Notes: generated by a model not told the origin, from the letters alone. Counted from the stretch's first letter, positions 1 through 7,421 are shown. The stretch is 64,000 nucleotides of DNA from Streptomyces prunicolor NBRC 13075 (GCF_000367365.1 NZ_BARF01000005.1:1-64000); one strand, 5' to 3'. A program made the numbers and translations.

Positions 1-43
1 GCTCAACTCCCTTTCAGGAATGGAGTGTTGGGGGTGTGTCGCG

Positions 44-1171
44 TCACGCGGCGAGGGTGTCGGACCGGTGTCCGGCGGTAGTGAGGGTGTGCAGTGCGGC
101 TACGGCCTGTTGCGGCATGACGCCGTTGCCCAGCGCTTTGAGCTGTGCGGAGCGGGACAGGCCGGGTACGTCGGTGACGTGTCCGGCGTCCAGGCCCATG
201 AGCCATTCGACGAAGGGCGGGTTCAGCCGTCCCAGAGCGTCAGTTGGCCGGGGAGCGGGGCGTCCGAGGACGGCTTCCCAGCGCGTGACCGCCGGGGCGT
301 AGGCGCCGAAGTCGGCAGGCTGGCCACTTCCGCAGCGAGGCACTTGCCGTGCGTTCCGGCTTCCTGCGACGGAGTCCGGCGTGTCTGCCGGTTCTCGTTC
401 GCCGACGCGCGGGGAGTCGGCAGCAGTGCCCCGCTGAACGTCACGTCCGTCAGCGTCGGGGAACTGCTGCGGGGGTTCGGGGCTGTCGACTGGCGGGCGC
501 CCTTGGAGTCCCCGACCACTGGTGTCGGCAGGAGGGAGACGACGTGGCGCAGGTTCATCCCGCCTTGCGCCGCGTGCCCCGGACCGGTGTTCTCCGATGT
601 CGAGGGCGTCGGCAGCAGCGAGGTGACGGCCGTCGGAAGCTGCCCCCGCTGCCCGCCGCCCCGCCAGTCCCGCGCCGCCGGTGTCGGCAGGCCACGCAAG
701 GACGAAGAGCCGTTTGCGCTGGTGGGCGGCGCCGAGGTCGGACGCGCGAAGAGTGCACCACTGCGCATCGAACCCGAGGGCGGCAAGGTCGGCGAGGACG
801 GTGTCGAATCCGAGAGAAAGGTGCCCTGCGACGTTTTCAAAGACCGCGTAGCGGGGTCGTAGAACCCGAAGGGCATGGGCGATGTGGGGCCAGATGTGCC
901 GGGCATCGGCGGTTCCCTTCCGTTTTCCGGCGGAGCTGAACGGCTGGCACGGATACCCGCCGATGTAGATGTCGACGGGTTCCACGTCGTGCCAGCCGAG
1001 GGCGGTGATGTCCCCGAGGTTGGGCACGCCCGGCTGGTGGTGGGCGAGGATGCGGGCGGCACCGGGGTCGTTGTCCGCCACCCACGCCAGCTCCCCGCCG
1101 AACACCTCCCGCACGGCCATGTCCAGCCCGCCGTAACCGGTGCACACCGAACCGATACGCAACGGGGTCAT
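44..1171 (-). CDS. C5-cytosine DNA methyltransferase, phage/ICE type
   Basis: A protein of about 375 aa that should transfer a methyl group from S-adenosylmethionine to C5 of cytosine. Seen in order: motif I (SVCTGYGGLDMAV, residues ~8-20), motif IV with catalytic Cys (GGYPCQPFSSAG), motif VI (FENV), motif VIII (QRKRLFV) and C-terminal motif X (ALGNGVMPQQA). A low-complexity middle segment (about 170 residues) separates VIII from the target-recognition end that resumes at FGAYAPAVTRWE. ATG at 1171 is preferred; it overlaps the stop of the upstream gene (GTGATGA), so it is the last visible gene of the coupled leftward operon. No restriction endonuclease is beside it, so an orphan or protective role is plausible. 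The middle segment is also open in the +1 frame (see findings). Confidence 0.9.
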   Translation of the reverse strand: MTPLRIGSVCTGYGGLDMAVREVFGGELAWVADNDPGAARILAHHQPGVPNLGDITALGWHDVEPVDIYIGGYPCQPFSSAGKRKGTADARHIWPHIAHALRVLRPRYAVFENVAGHLSLGFDTVLADLAALGFDAQWCTLRASDLGAAHQRKRLFVLAWPADTGGAGLAGRRAAGAASDGRHLAAADALDIGEHRSGARGARRDEPAPRRLPPADTSGRGLQGRPPVDSPEPPQQFPDADGRDVQRGTAADSPRVGEREPADTPDSVAGSRNARQVPRCGSGQPADFGAYAPAVTRWEAVLGRPAPRPTDALGRLNPPFVEWLMGLDAGHVTDVPGLSRSAQLKALGNGVMPQQAVAALHTLTTAGHRSDTLAA

Positions 1172-2082
1172 CACGGCGTCCCGACAGCGGCAACGCGCTC
1201 GGCAAGGATCGTGTCGCGCAGCATGCGGGCGTTGGCCGGTGAGGTGTGGATCTCGCGGCGGATGCCCTCTGCGGTCACCTTCGCGTCCGGCAGGTTGGCA
1301 GTCGCCTTGCGGGCCTCATCGAGCAACTCGGCTTCGGTGCGCCTGGGTTGGGGCGAGCGCGCCACGTTGGGAACCCGGCCGGTCGCCGCGCGGGGGCGGG
1401 TCGATGCCGCCGCGACCGTGCGCTGGGGAGTCGACCCGATCGGCTTGGCCGGGGCCGACCCGAGGGCGGGTACGGGCTTGAGCGGCAGAGTCGACTTCAC
1501 GAAGCCGACCGGCACCGGATCGGGCATCCGGACCGGGTTCGCCACGGCGGGCGTGATGATCGGTGCGGGGGTCGATTCGGGCAGATCAGCCGTAGACCGT
1601 TTGATTACTGTCTCGGTAGATTCCTCCGCATTCACGATGGGAGCGGGAATCGGGGTGGGCTGGTGGTGCAGGACCTTCGCGACGAGATCGGAGCCGAAGT
1701 AGATCGACCCGACCGGCAGCGACGTGGCGAGCAGGACCAGGGCCCAGTTGGCGGGGTCCCAGTCGGCAAGCCGTCCCCAGTCGACCGTGGCCCCGTGCAG
1801 AGCGGGGACCAGGCCATGCACGTAGTTGAGGACCAGCGAGGCGCCCGTGTAGGTGCCCAGCACCCGCAGTGCGAACCTGCGGTCGTCGCCCGTGAGGACG
1901 AGGGTGGCGACCAGGGCCAGGGCCATCAGGCCGTCGACCACGAACGGGTAGAGGGTCGCGGCGGTGTGATCCGCCCCGATCGCGTTCGCGATATCCCGCA
2001 ACGCGTTCCAGGACACCCGGAACGCCATCCCGACCACCGCGACCAACGCGGCGACGAGCAGCTTCCTGCCGTTGGAGTTCAT
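1171..2082 (-). CDS. DUF2637 membrane protein with C-terminal helical domain (plasmid/AICE spread-type protein)
   Basis: A protein of 303 aa. About 120 N-terminal residues hold four hydrophobic segments (LLVAALVAVVGMAF, PFVVDGLMALALVATLVL, VLGTYTGASLVLNYV, WALVLLATSLPVGSIYF), the DUF2637 pattern common on actinomycete plasmids and AICEs. A Pro/Ala-rich linker and a C-terminal HTH-like helical region (residues ~250-300) follow. Genes of this type are often listed with conjugal spread functions; the mechanism is unknown. ATG at 2082 is chosen because AAGGAGG lies 7 nt upstream; a GTG at 2085 overlaps the preceding stop. Start and stop both overlap neighbours, so expression is translationally coupled. 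Confidence 0.8.
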   Translation of the reverse strand: MNSNGRKLLVAALVAVVGMAFRVSWNALRDIANAIGADHTAATLYPFVVDGLMALALVATLVLTGDDRRFALRVLGTYTGASLVLNYVHGLVPALHGATVDWGRLADWDPANWALVLLATSLPVGSIYFGSDLVAKVLHHQPTPIPAPIVNAEESTETVIKRSTADLPESTPAPIITPAVANPVRMPDPVPVGFVKSTLPLKPVPALGSAPAKPIGSTPQRTVAAASTRPRAATGRVPNVARSPQPRRTEAELLDEARKATANLPDAKVTAEGIRREIHTSPANARMLRDTILAERVAAVGTP

Positions 2083-2753
2083 CACGCCACCTCCTTGCCG
2101 GTGGTGCCGGGCCGTCCAGTGCGGCGCCCGGCGGTGGTCGTGCAGCCGGGCGTGGCGGCGGCGGGGTCGTACCAGCCGCCGCCGGCGCGTTTGGCCGTGT
2201 ACATGGCCTCATCCGCAAGCCGCATCAGCAGCGACAACGCCACCGGACCCCCCTGAGGGGCATCGGGGAGAAGGTCGCTGGAGAGCGAGGCACCGATAGA
2301 GACACCGACCGACAGGTCGGTGCCCTCGAAATGGAACGGGGCGGTGATCGCGTCGTGCAGCGCGTCCAGCAGCCACGGCAGAGTGTGCGTGCCGGGCAGC
2401 GGGACAGCGGCCACGAACTCGTCTCCCCCCAGCCGTCCTACGACCGCGCCGGGATACGCGGACACGGCGTCGGTCAGGCTCGCGGCGGTGGCGCGGATCG
2501 CCGCGTCCCCCGCCGCGTGGCCGGCCGTGTCGTTGAGGGCCTTGAAGCCGTCCAGGTCGACCAGGACCACCGCCGTGTGCATCTGGCTGCCCAGAATCCG
2601 CAGGGCCCGCCGCTCGAACGCGGCACGGGTCCACAGACCCGACAGCGGGTCCCGGCGAGCCTGTGTGAGGCGGCGGCCCATCAGTAGTCCGTGAACGCCC
2701 CACCCGCAGGCCAGCGGGCCCGCCACCGAAACAGCCGTGAGCAGCCCGTTCAT
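2082..2753 (-). CDS. Membrane-anchored GGDEF domain protein (putative diguanylate cyclase)
   Basis: A protein of 223 aa. One N-terminal hydrophobic segment (residues ~3-25) precedes a GGDEF domain with DPLSGLWTR, the metal-site motif DLDGFKALND, an intact active-site loop RLGGDEF, SVGVSIG and the C-terminal DEAMYTAKRAG. Nothing essential is visibly missing, so synthesis of a cyclic dinucleotide from GTP is plausible. No RxxD inhibitory site precedes GGDEF. The ATG at 2753 overlaps the stop of the PycTM gene (ATGA). Pairing with a PycTM homologue suggests that its product could act on that membrane protein; this is inference. Confidence 0.85.
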   Translation of the reverse strand: MNGLLTAVSVAGPLACGWGVHGLLMGRRLTQARRDPLSGLWTRAAFERRALRILGSQMHTAVVLVDLDGFKALNDTAGHAAGDAAIRATAASLTDAVSAYPGAVVGRLGGDEFVAAVPLPGTHTLPWLLDALHDAITAPFHFEGTDLSVGVSIGASLSSDLLPDAPQGGPVALSLLMRLADEAMYTAKRAGGGWYDPAAATPGCTTTAGRRTGRPGTTGKEVA

Positions 2754-3199
2754 GCCGCACCCCCCACCGCGATCAGCACGGCGAGAACGAGCAGGGCGCC
2801 GCCGGCCTGGGTCAGGTCGACCGCGCGGCGCAGGCCCGTGTACTTGGCGACCGCCAGGCGGGACAGCCCCGCGATGTCGGCAGCAAGGTCGCCGGATACC
2901 GCGTCGGCGATCTGCTCGGAGGTGAGGGTGGCCCACAGTGGGAAGCCGTGCCGGCCGCTCAGGTTGGGGCGTACCGAGCGCAGCAGCAGTCCCGCCGCCG
3001 CGACCAGCAGCCCCATACCGAGCGCGCCAACTACCACGGCGGGCGGGGTGAGCGGGAGGGAACTGCCGATGGTCCAGGCGCCGGCCATCACTGCGCCGAC
3101 GAACGCCAGCAGCAGCGCGGTCTTGTTGTCGGTCCGCGCGATCTCCGCCTTCACCTCAGCGTGCGCGGCGGTCAGGTTCTGGTCGGTGGTGGCGCTCAT
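2750..3199 (-). CDS. PycTM-like transmembrane protein (Pycsar effector family)
   Basis: A protein of 149 aa with the N-terminal signature of Pycsar membrane effectors: a charged helix (AEVKAEIARTDNKTALLLAF) leading into a TM hairpin at residues ~28-48 and 52-74, a polar middle and a third TM at ~128-148. In known Pycsar systems such proteins open or disrupt the membrane when a cyclic mononucleotide is made. Here the partner in the operon is a GGDEF protein, not a class III cyclase. Start and stop overlap both neighbours by 4 nt. It could also serve as an unrelated membrane component of the conjugative element. Confidence 0.75.
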   Translation of the reverse strand: MSATTDQNLTAAHAEVKAEIARTDNKTALLLAFVGAVMAGAWTIGSSLPLTPPAVVVGALGMGLLVAAAGLLLRSVRPNLSGRHGFPLWATLTSEQIADAVSGDLAADIAGLSRLAVAKYTGLRRAVDLTQAGGALLVLAVLIAVGGAA

Positions 3200-3462
3200 G
3201 CCACACCGCCCGACGTGCCCTCGGCACCCTGGTTGGCCAGCTCGCGGCGGGCGGTGAGCAGACGGCGCCGGGCACGGCGGATGCGCTGCTGGTCCAGCTC
3301 GCTCGGGGTGCGGTCCAAGGTGATGAGCTGCGCGTCGAGCAGGTCGAGGTCCGCCAGGATGACGGGCATCTCGATGTTGATCGCGTCCAGTTCCGCGTTG
3401 GTGGGCTCACCCCATTCGGCGAACGCGGTAACAACCTCGTGAACAGTGACGATGTGCTTCAT
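3196..3462 (-). CDS. Small DUF6284-like protein, first gene of the element's leftward operon
   Basis: An 88-aa soluble, charged, mostly helical protein (MKHIVTVHEV start, then EMPVILADLDLLDAQL and DQQRIRRARRRLLTARREL). It resembles the small DUF6284 proteins found on Streptomyces integrative elements; that assignment is from memory. The rest of the operon follows through a 4-nt overlap at 3196-3199. No function can be given. Confidence 0.65.
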   Translation of the reverse strand: MKHIVTVHEVVTAFAEWGEPTNAELDAINIEMPVILADLDLLDAQLITLDRTPSELDQQRIRRARRRLLTARRELANQGAEGTSGGVA

Positions 3463-3501
3463 TGGGTCGTGGTTCCTTCCACAGGTGGAACGGCCCGAAC
3501 A

Positions 3502-3531
3502 GCGGCCCCGGGTCTAGCCACCCGGGGCCGC
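3502..3531 (-). terminator. Perfect GC-rich hairpin between two leftward genes
   Basis: A 12-bp perfect stem with a 6-nt loop (GCGGCCCCGGGT / ACCCGGGGCCGC). It lies after the small gene at 3577-3762 and before the DUF6284-like gene, so it probably ends transcripts of the former. No T-run follows, as is common in Streptomyces. Confidence 0.6.
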
Positions 3532-3576
3532 GCGCCGTTAATAGGGATGTAGATCTGTCAGGGGCGGGGCGGCTCG

Positions 3577-3762
3577 TCAGTCCTTGACGGTCACGTCGAC
3601 GACCGCGACGTCCTTGTAGCCCTGGCACTCCAGGTCCTGGCTGATGACCTCGGGGTAGTGGTGGTGCGAGACCCAGTGGCTGACCGTGGTCTCACCGGTG
3701 CCGTGGCCCCTCTCGCCGGTCTTGGCGTCGGTGGCGAACGCAGAAAACTTGACCTTCGGCAT
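3577..3762 (-). CDS. Small hypothetical protein of the element
   Basis: A 61-aa product beginning MPKVKFSAFATD and ending VVDVTVKD, with a His-rich middle (HWVSHHHYPEV). It looks like a small beta-rich domain. A GAGAGG sequence lies about 8 nt before the ATG and a strong hairpin follows the stop. I do not recognise the family. Confidence 0.5.
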   Translation of the reverse strand: MPKVKFSAFATDAKTGERGHGTGETTVSHWVSHHHYPEVISQDLECQGYKDVAVVDVTVKD

Positions 3763-3810
3763 GAGGTGGTCCTCTCATGTGGTGGAAGTGGAACCCTCCG
3801 GCTCCCCGCG

Positions 3811-3858
3811 CTCCCATCCGTACGACCACCGCAGGTGTGCGGGCCGGACGGATGGGAG
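3811..3858. repeat. 11-bp inverted repeat in the 736-bp gap between the two element operons
   Basis: CTCCCATCCGT (3811-3821) and ACGGATGGGAG (3848-3858) are perfect inverted copies 26 nt apart, just upstream of the leftward small gene at 3577-3762. It could be an operator or a transcript hairpin. I see no convincing gene in the rest of 3763-4420. Confidence 0.5.
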
Positions 3859-4423
3859 AGGCAGCCGGCCGCGGCGTGTTCCTGCCGCGACGCCGAGAAC
3901 GGACCGGATCAGAGGGTGGTGCGGCGCCGCCGGCCGGTCCGTACGGCGGCGCCCGGGTATGTCGTCGGCTCATGCCGACCTCCCGCAGGTTGCAGGGACA
4001 CGGCTTTCACCTGCGCGCCGTTGCCACGGTGTGCAGGTCCCGAGCCGGTGAATCGGGTGCGTCATCGTCACTGCTCTGACGCCAGCAGGGCGGCGCGTAT
4101 CAGGTGGCGCGCCCGGAGGTCGGTTCCCACCGATCCCCGGGGCGTTTCTCCAGAGCTGACACGCAGGGCGGGAAAGGTTCACCCGCCGCGAAGTGGCCGC
4201 CAACGGCCATCACCCGGGCCGTCGCGGGGACGGGGAGTTGAACCCCGTCGAACTTGAATCCCTATTGAATTCTCAACCAACTGACGCTGCCTTCGTACTC
4301 ACCCCTGCGGGCTTTCCTCCGGGCGTTGACGCTGCTCCGAGCCGGTACGCCCGCCATCAATGCGGGCATACCGGGGCACGATGACCCTCGGTCGACGTTC
4401 CGACCGGCGGGCACATCCCTAAG

Positions 4424-4477
4424 GTTCCCTAGGGTTCCCTGCGGTGTCAAGCGGTAGGGTAGGGAACCGCAGGGAAC
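4424..4477 (+). promoter_or_regulatory. Operator-like array: two GTTCCCT and two AGGGAAC half-sites
   Basis: GTTCCCT occurs at 4424-4430 and 4434-4440; its reverse complement AGGGAAC occurs at 4461-4467 and 4471-4477. Each pair is spaced exactly 10 bp, one helical turn, and an 11-bp perfect inverted repeat (4434-4444 with 4467-4477) spans the centre. The array ends 21 bp before the GntR start codon, as expected of an autoregulatory site of a KorSA-type GntR repressor. Confidence 0.75.
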
Positions 4478-4498
4478 TGGTGAGAGGGAGCAGGCGAC

Positions 4499-5257
4499 AT
4501 GGCAGGTCAGGCCGACAATCGGGCGCCGTACGCGAAAATTGCCGCCCACTACACGGAGTTGATCGAGTCCGGTGAGATGTCGCCCGGAGAACTTCTGCCG
4601 AGCATCAAGAACCTCTCGGAGAAGTGGGGCGTGAGCACCGCAACGGCTGAGAAGGCGCTGCGCAAGCTGCGCAACGAGGGTCTAGTCAGGGGTATTCACG
4701 GCATCGGGACGGAAGTCCTTGACCGGCCCTCTTCGATGTCCTCGGGATCTCAGCGCCAGGATCGGGGCCGCCGTACCGGATCAAGTTGGGGGTCAGGCGA
4801 AAGGTCCGACTCGCATCAGGCCGCCATCGTTCCTGCGCCCCCGGAGGTGGCCCAAGCTCTGGGCGTCGCCCCTCAGTCCGACGTAATCCGCCGATGCCGG
4901 GTGTACCGAGACCGGCACGGCATCGTGGCGCACAGTACGTCTTGGATTCCCGCTCAGTACGGGAGGCTGATCCCGCAACTGGCGAACAGCGAGCGGCTGA
5001 GCGGAGGAACATCCCTCCAGCTCATCGCAGAGGCAACGGGCCTCCCGATCAGTCATCGGATCGACAGTGCATCGGCGCGGCTACTGACTGCGGAGGATGC
5101 TCAGCTCTTGGAGCTGGACTCTGAGAACCCGCCGGCGGAACCCGTGGTCGTGATGACTGCGAAGTTCATCGACAGTGAGGGGAATGTCGTCGAGTACGGT
5201 GTCGACCTTGGAGGCCCTGGTCGTACCTGGCGGACGGAATCGGAGGTTTCCCAGTGA
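4499..5257 (+). CDS. GntR/HutC-family regulator (KorSA-like)
   Basis: A protein of 252 aa. The N-terminal winged HTH (residues ~8-75: PYAKIAAHYTELIESGEM, LPSIKNLSEKWGVSTATAEKAL, LVRGIHGIGTEV) is typical GntR. After a disordered linker (~76-105), a UTRA-type ligand domain runs to the C-terminus (VIRRCRVYRDRHGIVAHS, TSWIP, GTSLQLIAEATG). In pSAM2 the GntR protein KorSA represses the replication and transfer genes; a similar switch role is likely. The operator-like array upstream suggests autoregulation. Its stop overlaps the start of the kinase gene (GTGA), so the two are coupled. Confidence 0.85.
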   Translation: MAGQADNRAPYAKIAAHYTELIESGEMSPGELLPSIKNLSEKWGVSTATAEKALRKLRNEGLVRGIHGIGTEVLDRPSSMSSGSQRQDRGRRTGSSWGSGERSDSHQAAIVPAPPEVAQALGVAPQSDVIRRCRVYRDRHGIVAHSTSWIPAQYGRLIPQLANSERLSGGTSLQLIAEATGLPISHRIDSASARLLTAEDAQLLELDSENPPAEPVVVMTAKFIDSEGNVVEYGVDLGGPGRTWRTESEVSQ

Positions 5258-5931
5258 GGACCATGGACGACACGCTCATGAGCGTGCTCGAAGTCCGCAT
5301 GGGCAACCTGCTTGCCGCTCGCCGTGACGGCTTGCTCACTCCTGAAGCTGAAGCCGAGATGACTGCCATCTCCCAGACTCTGACGAGACCGATGTTCCTG
5401 CGCCCACCGTTCTGTGTCCTGATGGCTGGACTCCCCGGCTCCGGCAAGACCACTCTTGCCCGTGTTCTCACTGATCGCGGGTTCGTGCGCCTGTGCCCGG
5501 ATGAGGAGATGTACCGCCGCCATGGCGTGTATGGGGTGGACTTCCCACGAGGCACTTTCCCCACCCTTGAGCGTCCGGTGCTTGAGGACGTGGCGGCTGA
5601 ACTTCGCGAACACCTCATGGCGGGGCGCGATGTTGTGGTTGATCACGGTTTTTGGACCCCGGATGACCGCACCCGGTGGCGAATCATCGCGACCGACGCA
5701 GGCGCAACTCCGGTACTCGTCTACCTCGAAGCAAGCCACGACGAACTCTGGTCAAGGATCAACAAGCGCAACGCGGACCATGAGCACGATCCCAATTCGG
5801 TCTACTTCTCGGAGAGCGACCTCCAGCGCTACCGCACCCGATTCGTGCCACCCGAGTCGGATGAACCGCACGTCACCTTCGATGGTGACCCTGCGACCCT
5901 GATTGCAGTGCTGGAAGAGGCCGACGAGTAG
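5254..5931 (+). CDS. P-loop kinase (AAA_33 / zeta-toxin-like ATPase)
   Basis: A 225-aa protein. Walker A is perfect (AGLPGSGKTTLARVL, residues ~58-72), followed by CPDEEMYRRHG, a Walker B-like strand DVVVDHGFW and an Arg-rich lid (LWSRINKRNADHEHDPNSVYF). This layout is shared by small-molecule kinases and zeta-type toxins; the substrate cannot be told from sequence. GTG at 5254 is preferred because GGAGG lies 7 nt upstream. In pSAM2 the gene coupled to korSA is pif, a Nudix-type transfer-immunity protein. Here a kinase occupies that position, which suggests a transfer-control or exclusion role by position only. Confidence 0.75.
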   Translation: MRTMDDTLMSVLEVRMGNLLAARRDGLLTPEAEAEMTAISQTLTRPMFLRPPFCVLMAGLPGSGKTTLARVLTDRGFVRLCPDEEMYRRHGVYGVDFPRGTFPTLERPVLEDVAAELREHLMAGRDVVVDHGFWTPDDRTRWRIIATDAGATPVLVYLEASHDELWSRINKRNADHEHDPNSVYFSESDLQRYRTRFVPPESDEPHVTFDGDPATLIAVLEEADE

Positions 5932-6008
5932 GGCCGTTTCCCCCAGGCGTCCCCCGGCGGTTGCGTTTTCTAGAGAAACCCCTGGTCACGGGCGACGAAT
6001 GGAGCCCG

Positions 6009-6058
6009 CTGTAAATCTGCCGGCTTAGCCTACCCAGGTTCGAACCCTGGCGCCGCCA
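6009..6058 (+). other. Attachment site: duplicated 3' part of tRNA-Tyr(GTA)
   Basis: From the anticodon loop (GTA at 6011-6013) through the variable and T arms (stem CCAGG/CCTGG) to CGCCGCC plus discriminator A, the sequence matches Streptomyces tRNA-Tyr. Upstream, the 5' anticodon strand does not pair with TCTGC, and there is no D-arm or 5' acceptor strand. It is therefore the hybrid attachment site at the element boundary, not a working tRNA. Confidence 0.85.
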
Positions 6059-6064
6059 CATGAT

Positions 6065-6109
6065 CGAAGGGTCTGTGATCAGCAGCAATGCTGATCACAG
6101 ACCCTTTCG
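6065..6109 (+). terminator. Long hairpin after the tRNA-Tyr fragment
   Basis: An almost perfect 19-bp stem (CGAAGGGTCTGTGATCAGC against its complement, one bulged base) starts 6 nt past the tRNA 3' end. This is probably the native terminator of chromosomal tRNA-Tyr, which marks where chromosome resumes. From here to 6284 I see only the upstream region of the alginate lyase gene. Confidence 0.7.
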
Positions 6110-6284
6110 TCGTTCCTGGAGCGTTCTCCGCGGCATTCCCTTGCCCCGCCGCCGGTCTTGACGTGCCCGTGCCACGGTCCTACTGTCGCGACACCGCGTT
6201 CATGTTGAAACACAAAGTTCATCTATATGAACACATGGGCGTGCGCCAACCGAGTCCACAGAGCAGACAGGAAGGCACCCCCCC

Positions 6285-7106
6285 ATGCGCATGCGTACGC
6301 TGCTCACCTCCCTGGCCACCGTCGTCGCCGTCACCGGCGGCCTCGCCCTCACGGCCCCCGCCGCATCGGGCAGTACCGCCGTCGGCAACACCACCCACGC
6401 CGTCGCCGCACCCCTGGCGGACCCGACCGTCGCGCCCGGCGGGAACTTCGACCTGGGGGTGTGGCAGCTCCAGGAGCCGATCGGTTCCCCCGGCTCGCCC
6501 ACGACGATCTCGTCGTCCCGGCTCCAGGGGGCCAACGGGTTCCAGGACTCGTACTTCTACACGGACACCCGCGACGGAGCGATGACCTTCTGGGCGCCGG
6601 AGAAGGGCGTCACCACCCCCAACTCGAACTACGCCCGCTCCGAACTGCGCGAGATGAACCGCAGCGGCAGCGCCGCCGACTGGTCGCTCAGCGGCACCCA
6701 CACGATGAAGGCGACGCTACGGGTCGTATCCGTCACCTCGAACGTCTGCGTCGGCCAGATCCACCTCGGCAGCGGAGGCACGTCCACCAAGCCGCTGCTG
6801 GAGCTGTACTACCGGTCGAGCGGCGACATCGTCCTCGGCACGGAGAACTCGCCCTCCGGCGGCCAGACCCTGCACACCGTCGGCAACGTGTCGGTCGGCA
6901 AGACGTGGAGCTACACGATCGGCGTCTCGGGCGGGAACACCATCAACCTGACGGTCAACGGGAGCACCACGCACTACGCCATCCCGTCGTCCTTCAACGC
7001 CTACAAGCAGTACTTCAAGGCCGGTTCCTACAACCAGTCGTCCTCCGACAGCACCACCAAGGGCGCCCGCGTCGCCTTCTACGGACTCACCGTCGCCCAC
7101 AGCTGA
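6285..7106 (+). CDS. Secreted polysaccharide lyase family 7 (alginate lyase)
   Basis: A 273-aa protein with a Sec signal peptide (MRMRTLLTSL, cleavage near AAS-GST). The mature part is a single PL7 domain with all three family signatures: RSELREM, VCVGQIH and YFKAGSYNQ. These provide the Arg, Gln/His and Tyr used for beta-elimination of uronate polymers. The QIH variant is generally linked to polyguluronate or mixed specificity, which is family knowledge. It lies just outside the element boundary. AGGAAGG precedes the ATG. Confidence 0.93.
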   Translation: MRMRTLLTSLATVVAVTGGLALTAPAASGSTAVGNTTHAVAAPLADPTVAPGGNFDLGVWQLQEPIGSPGSPTTISSSRLQGANGFQDSYFYTDTRDGAMTFWAPEKGVTTPNSNYARSELREMNRSGSAADWSLSGTHTMKATLRVVSVTSNVCVGQIHLGSGGTSTKPLLELYYRSSGDIVLGTENSPSGGQTLHTVGNVSVGKTWSYTIGVSGGNTINLTVNGSTTHYAIPSSFNAYKQYFKAGSYNQSSSDSTTKGARVAFYGLTVAHS

Positions 7107-7163
7107 ACGCGCCCGAGCGAGCCTCGACGGCCGACCCGGCCTGCGGCGGGGCAGACTGATCCC

Positions 7164-7376
7164 ATGTCGTCCCGCCGCAGAAGCTGCCCCGAGTGCCGTC
7201 GTGAAATCGCCGTCGTGGCCGGCCGGTTCGCGCGGCACGACCCGCCCGGCGCGCGGGAGAGCGGGGACCTCGTGTCATGCCCCGGGTCCCGCCGCCAGGC
7301 GGAACTCGGGGCGGCACAGCCCGCGTTGGACGGGTACGTGGTCCCGGAGTTCCCCGGCCAGATGCCACTCTTCTGA
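7164..7376 (+). CDS. Small hypothetical protein with a CxxC pair
   Basis: A 70-aa basic protein. The N-terminus has CPECRREIAVVAGRFARHD and a later single Cys (VSCPGS), reminiscent of a small zinc-ribbon; the C-terminus is hydrophobic (YVVPEFPGQMPLF). Codon use fits its neighbours. It starts 58 nt after the lyase and has no recognised family. Confidence 0.5.
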   Translation: MSSRRRSCPECRREIAVVAGRFARHDPPGARESGDLVSCPGSRRQAELGAAQPALDGYVVPEFPGQMPLF

Positions 7377-7421
7377 ACGGCGGCCCACCCCGCCGCCGGG
7401 GAACCCCAGTTGCTCAGCTCC

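Larger units (their letters stand above)
1..6060. mobile_element. Right part of an integrated AICE-like element in tRNA-Tyr (SLP1-type locus)
   Basis: The left 6 kb carries typical actinomycete integrative-element genes (DUF2637 protein, GntR/UTRA regulator of the KorSA type, phage-type C5 methyltransferase). It ends at a copy of the 3' part of tRNA-Tyr (6009-6058) that lacks its 5' half. Insertion into a tRNA 3' end leaves one intact tRNA and one such fragment, so the intact tRNA-Tyr, and probably integrase, replication and transfer genes, should lie left of the window. The next chromosomal genes lead to rpmG; SLP1 of S. coelicolor integrates in tRNA-Tyr at the same place. No integrase is visible here, so element type is inferred. 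Confidence 0.8.

Noticed and set aside
20..862. Rightward 280-codon open frame over the methyltransferase
   Set aside because: It lies antisense to clear methyltransferase motifs and has no recognisable protein features.
4193..4384. Possible 63-aa gene before the GntR operator
   Set aside because: No ribosome site, no known motif, and it runs into the promoter area; codon pattern is not convincing.
6009..6058. Functional tRNA-Tyr
   Set aside because: The 5' acceptor strand, D-arm and 5' anticodon strand are missing, so it cannot fold as a tRNA.
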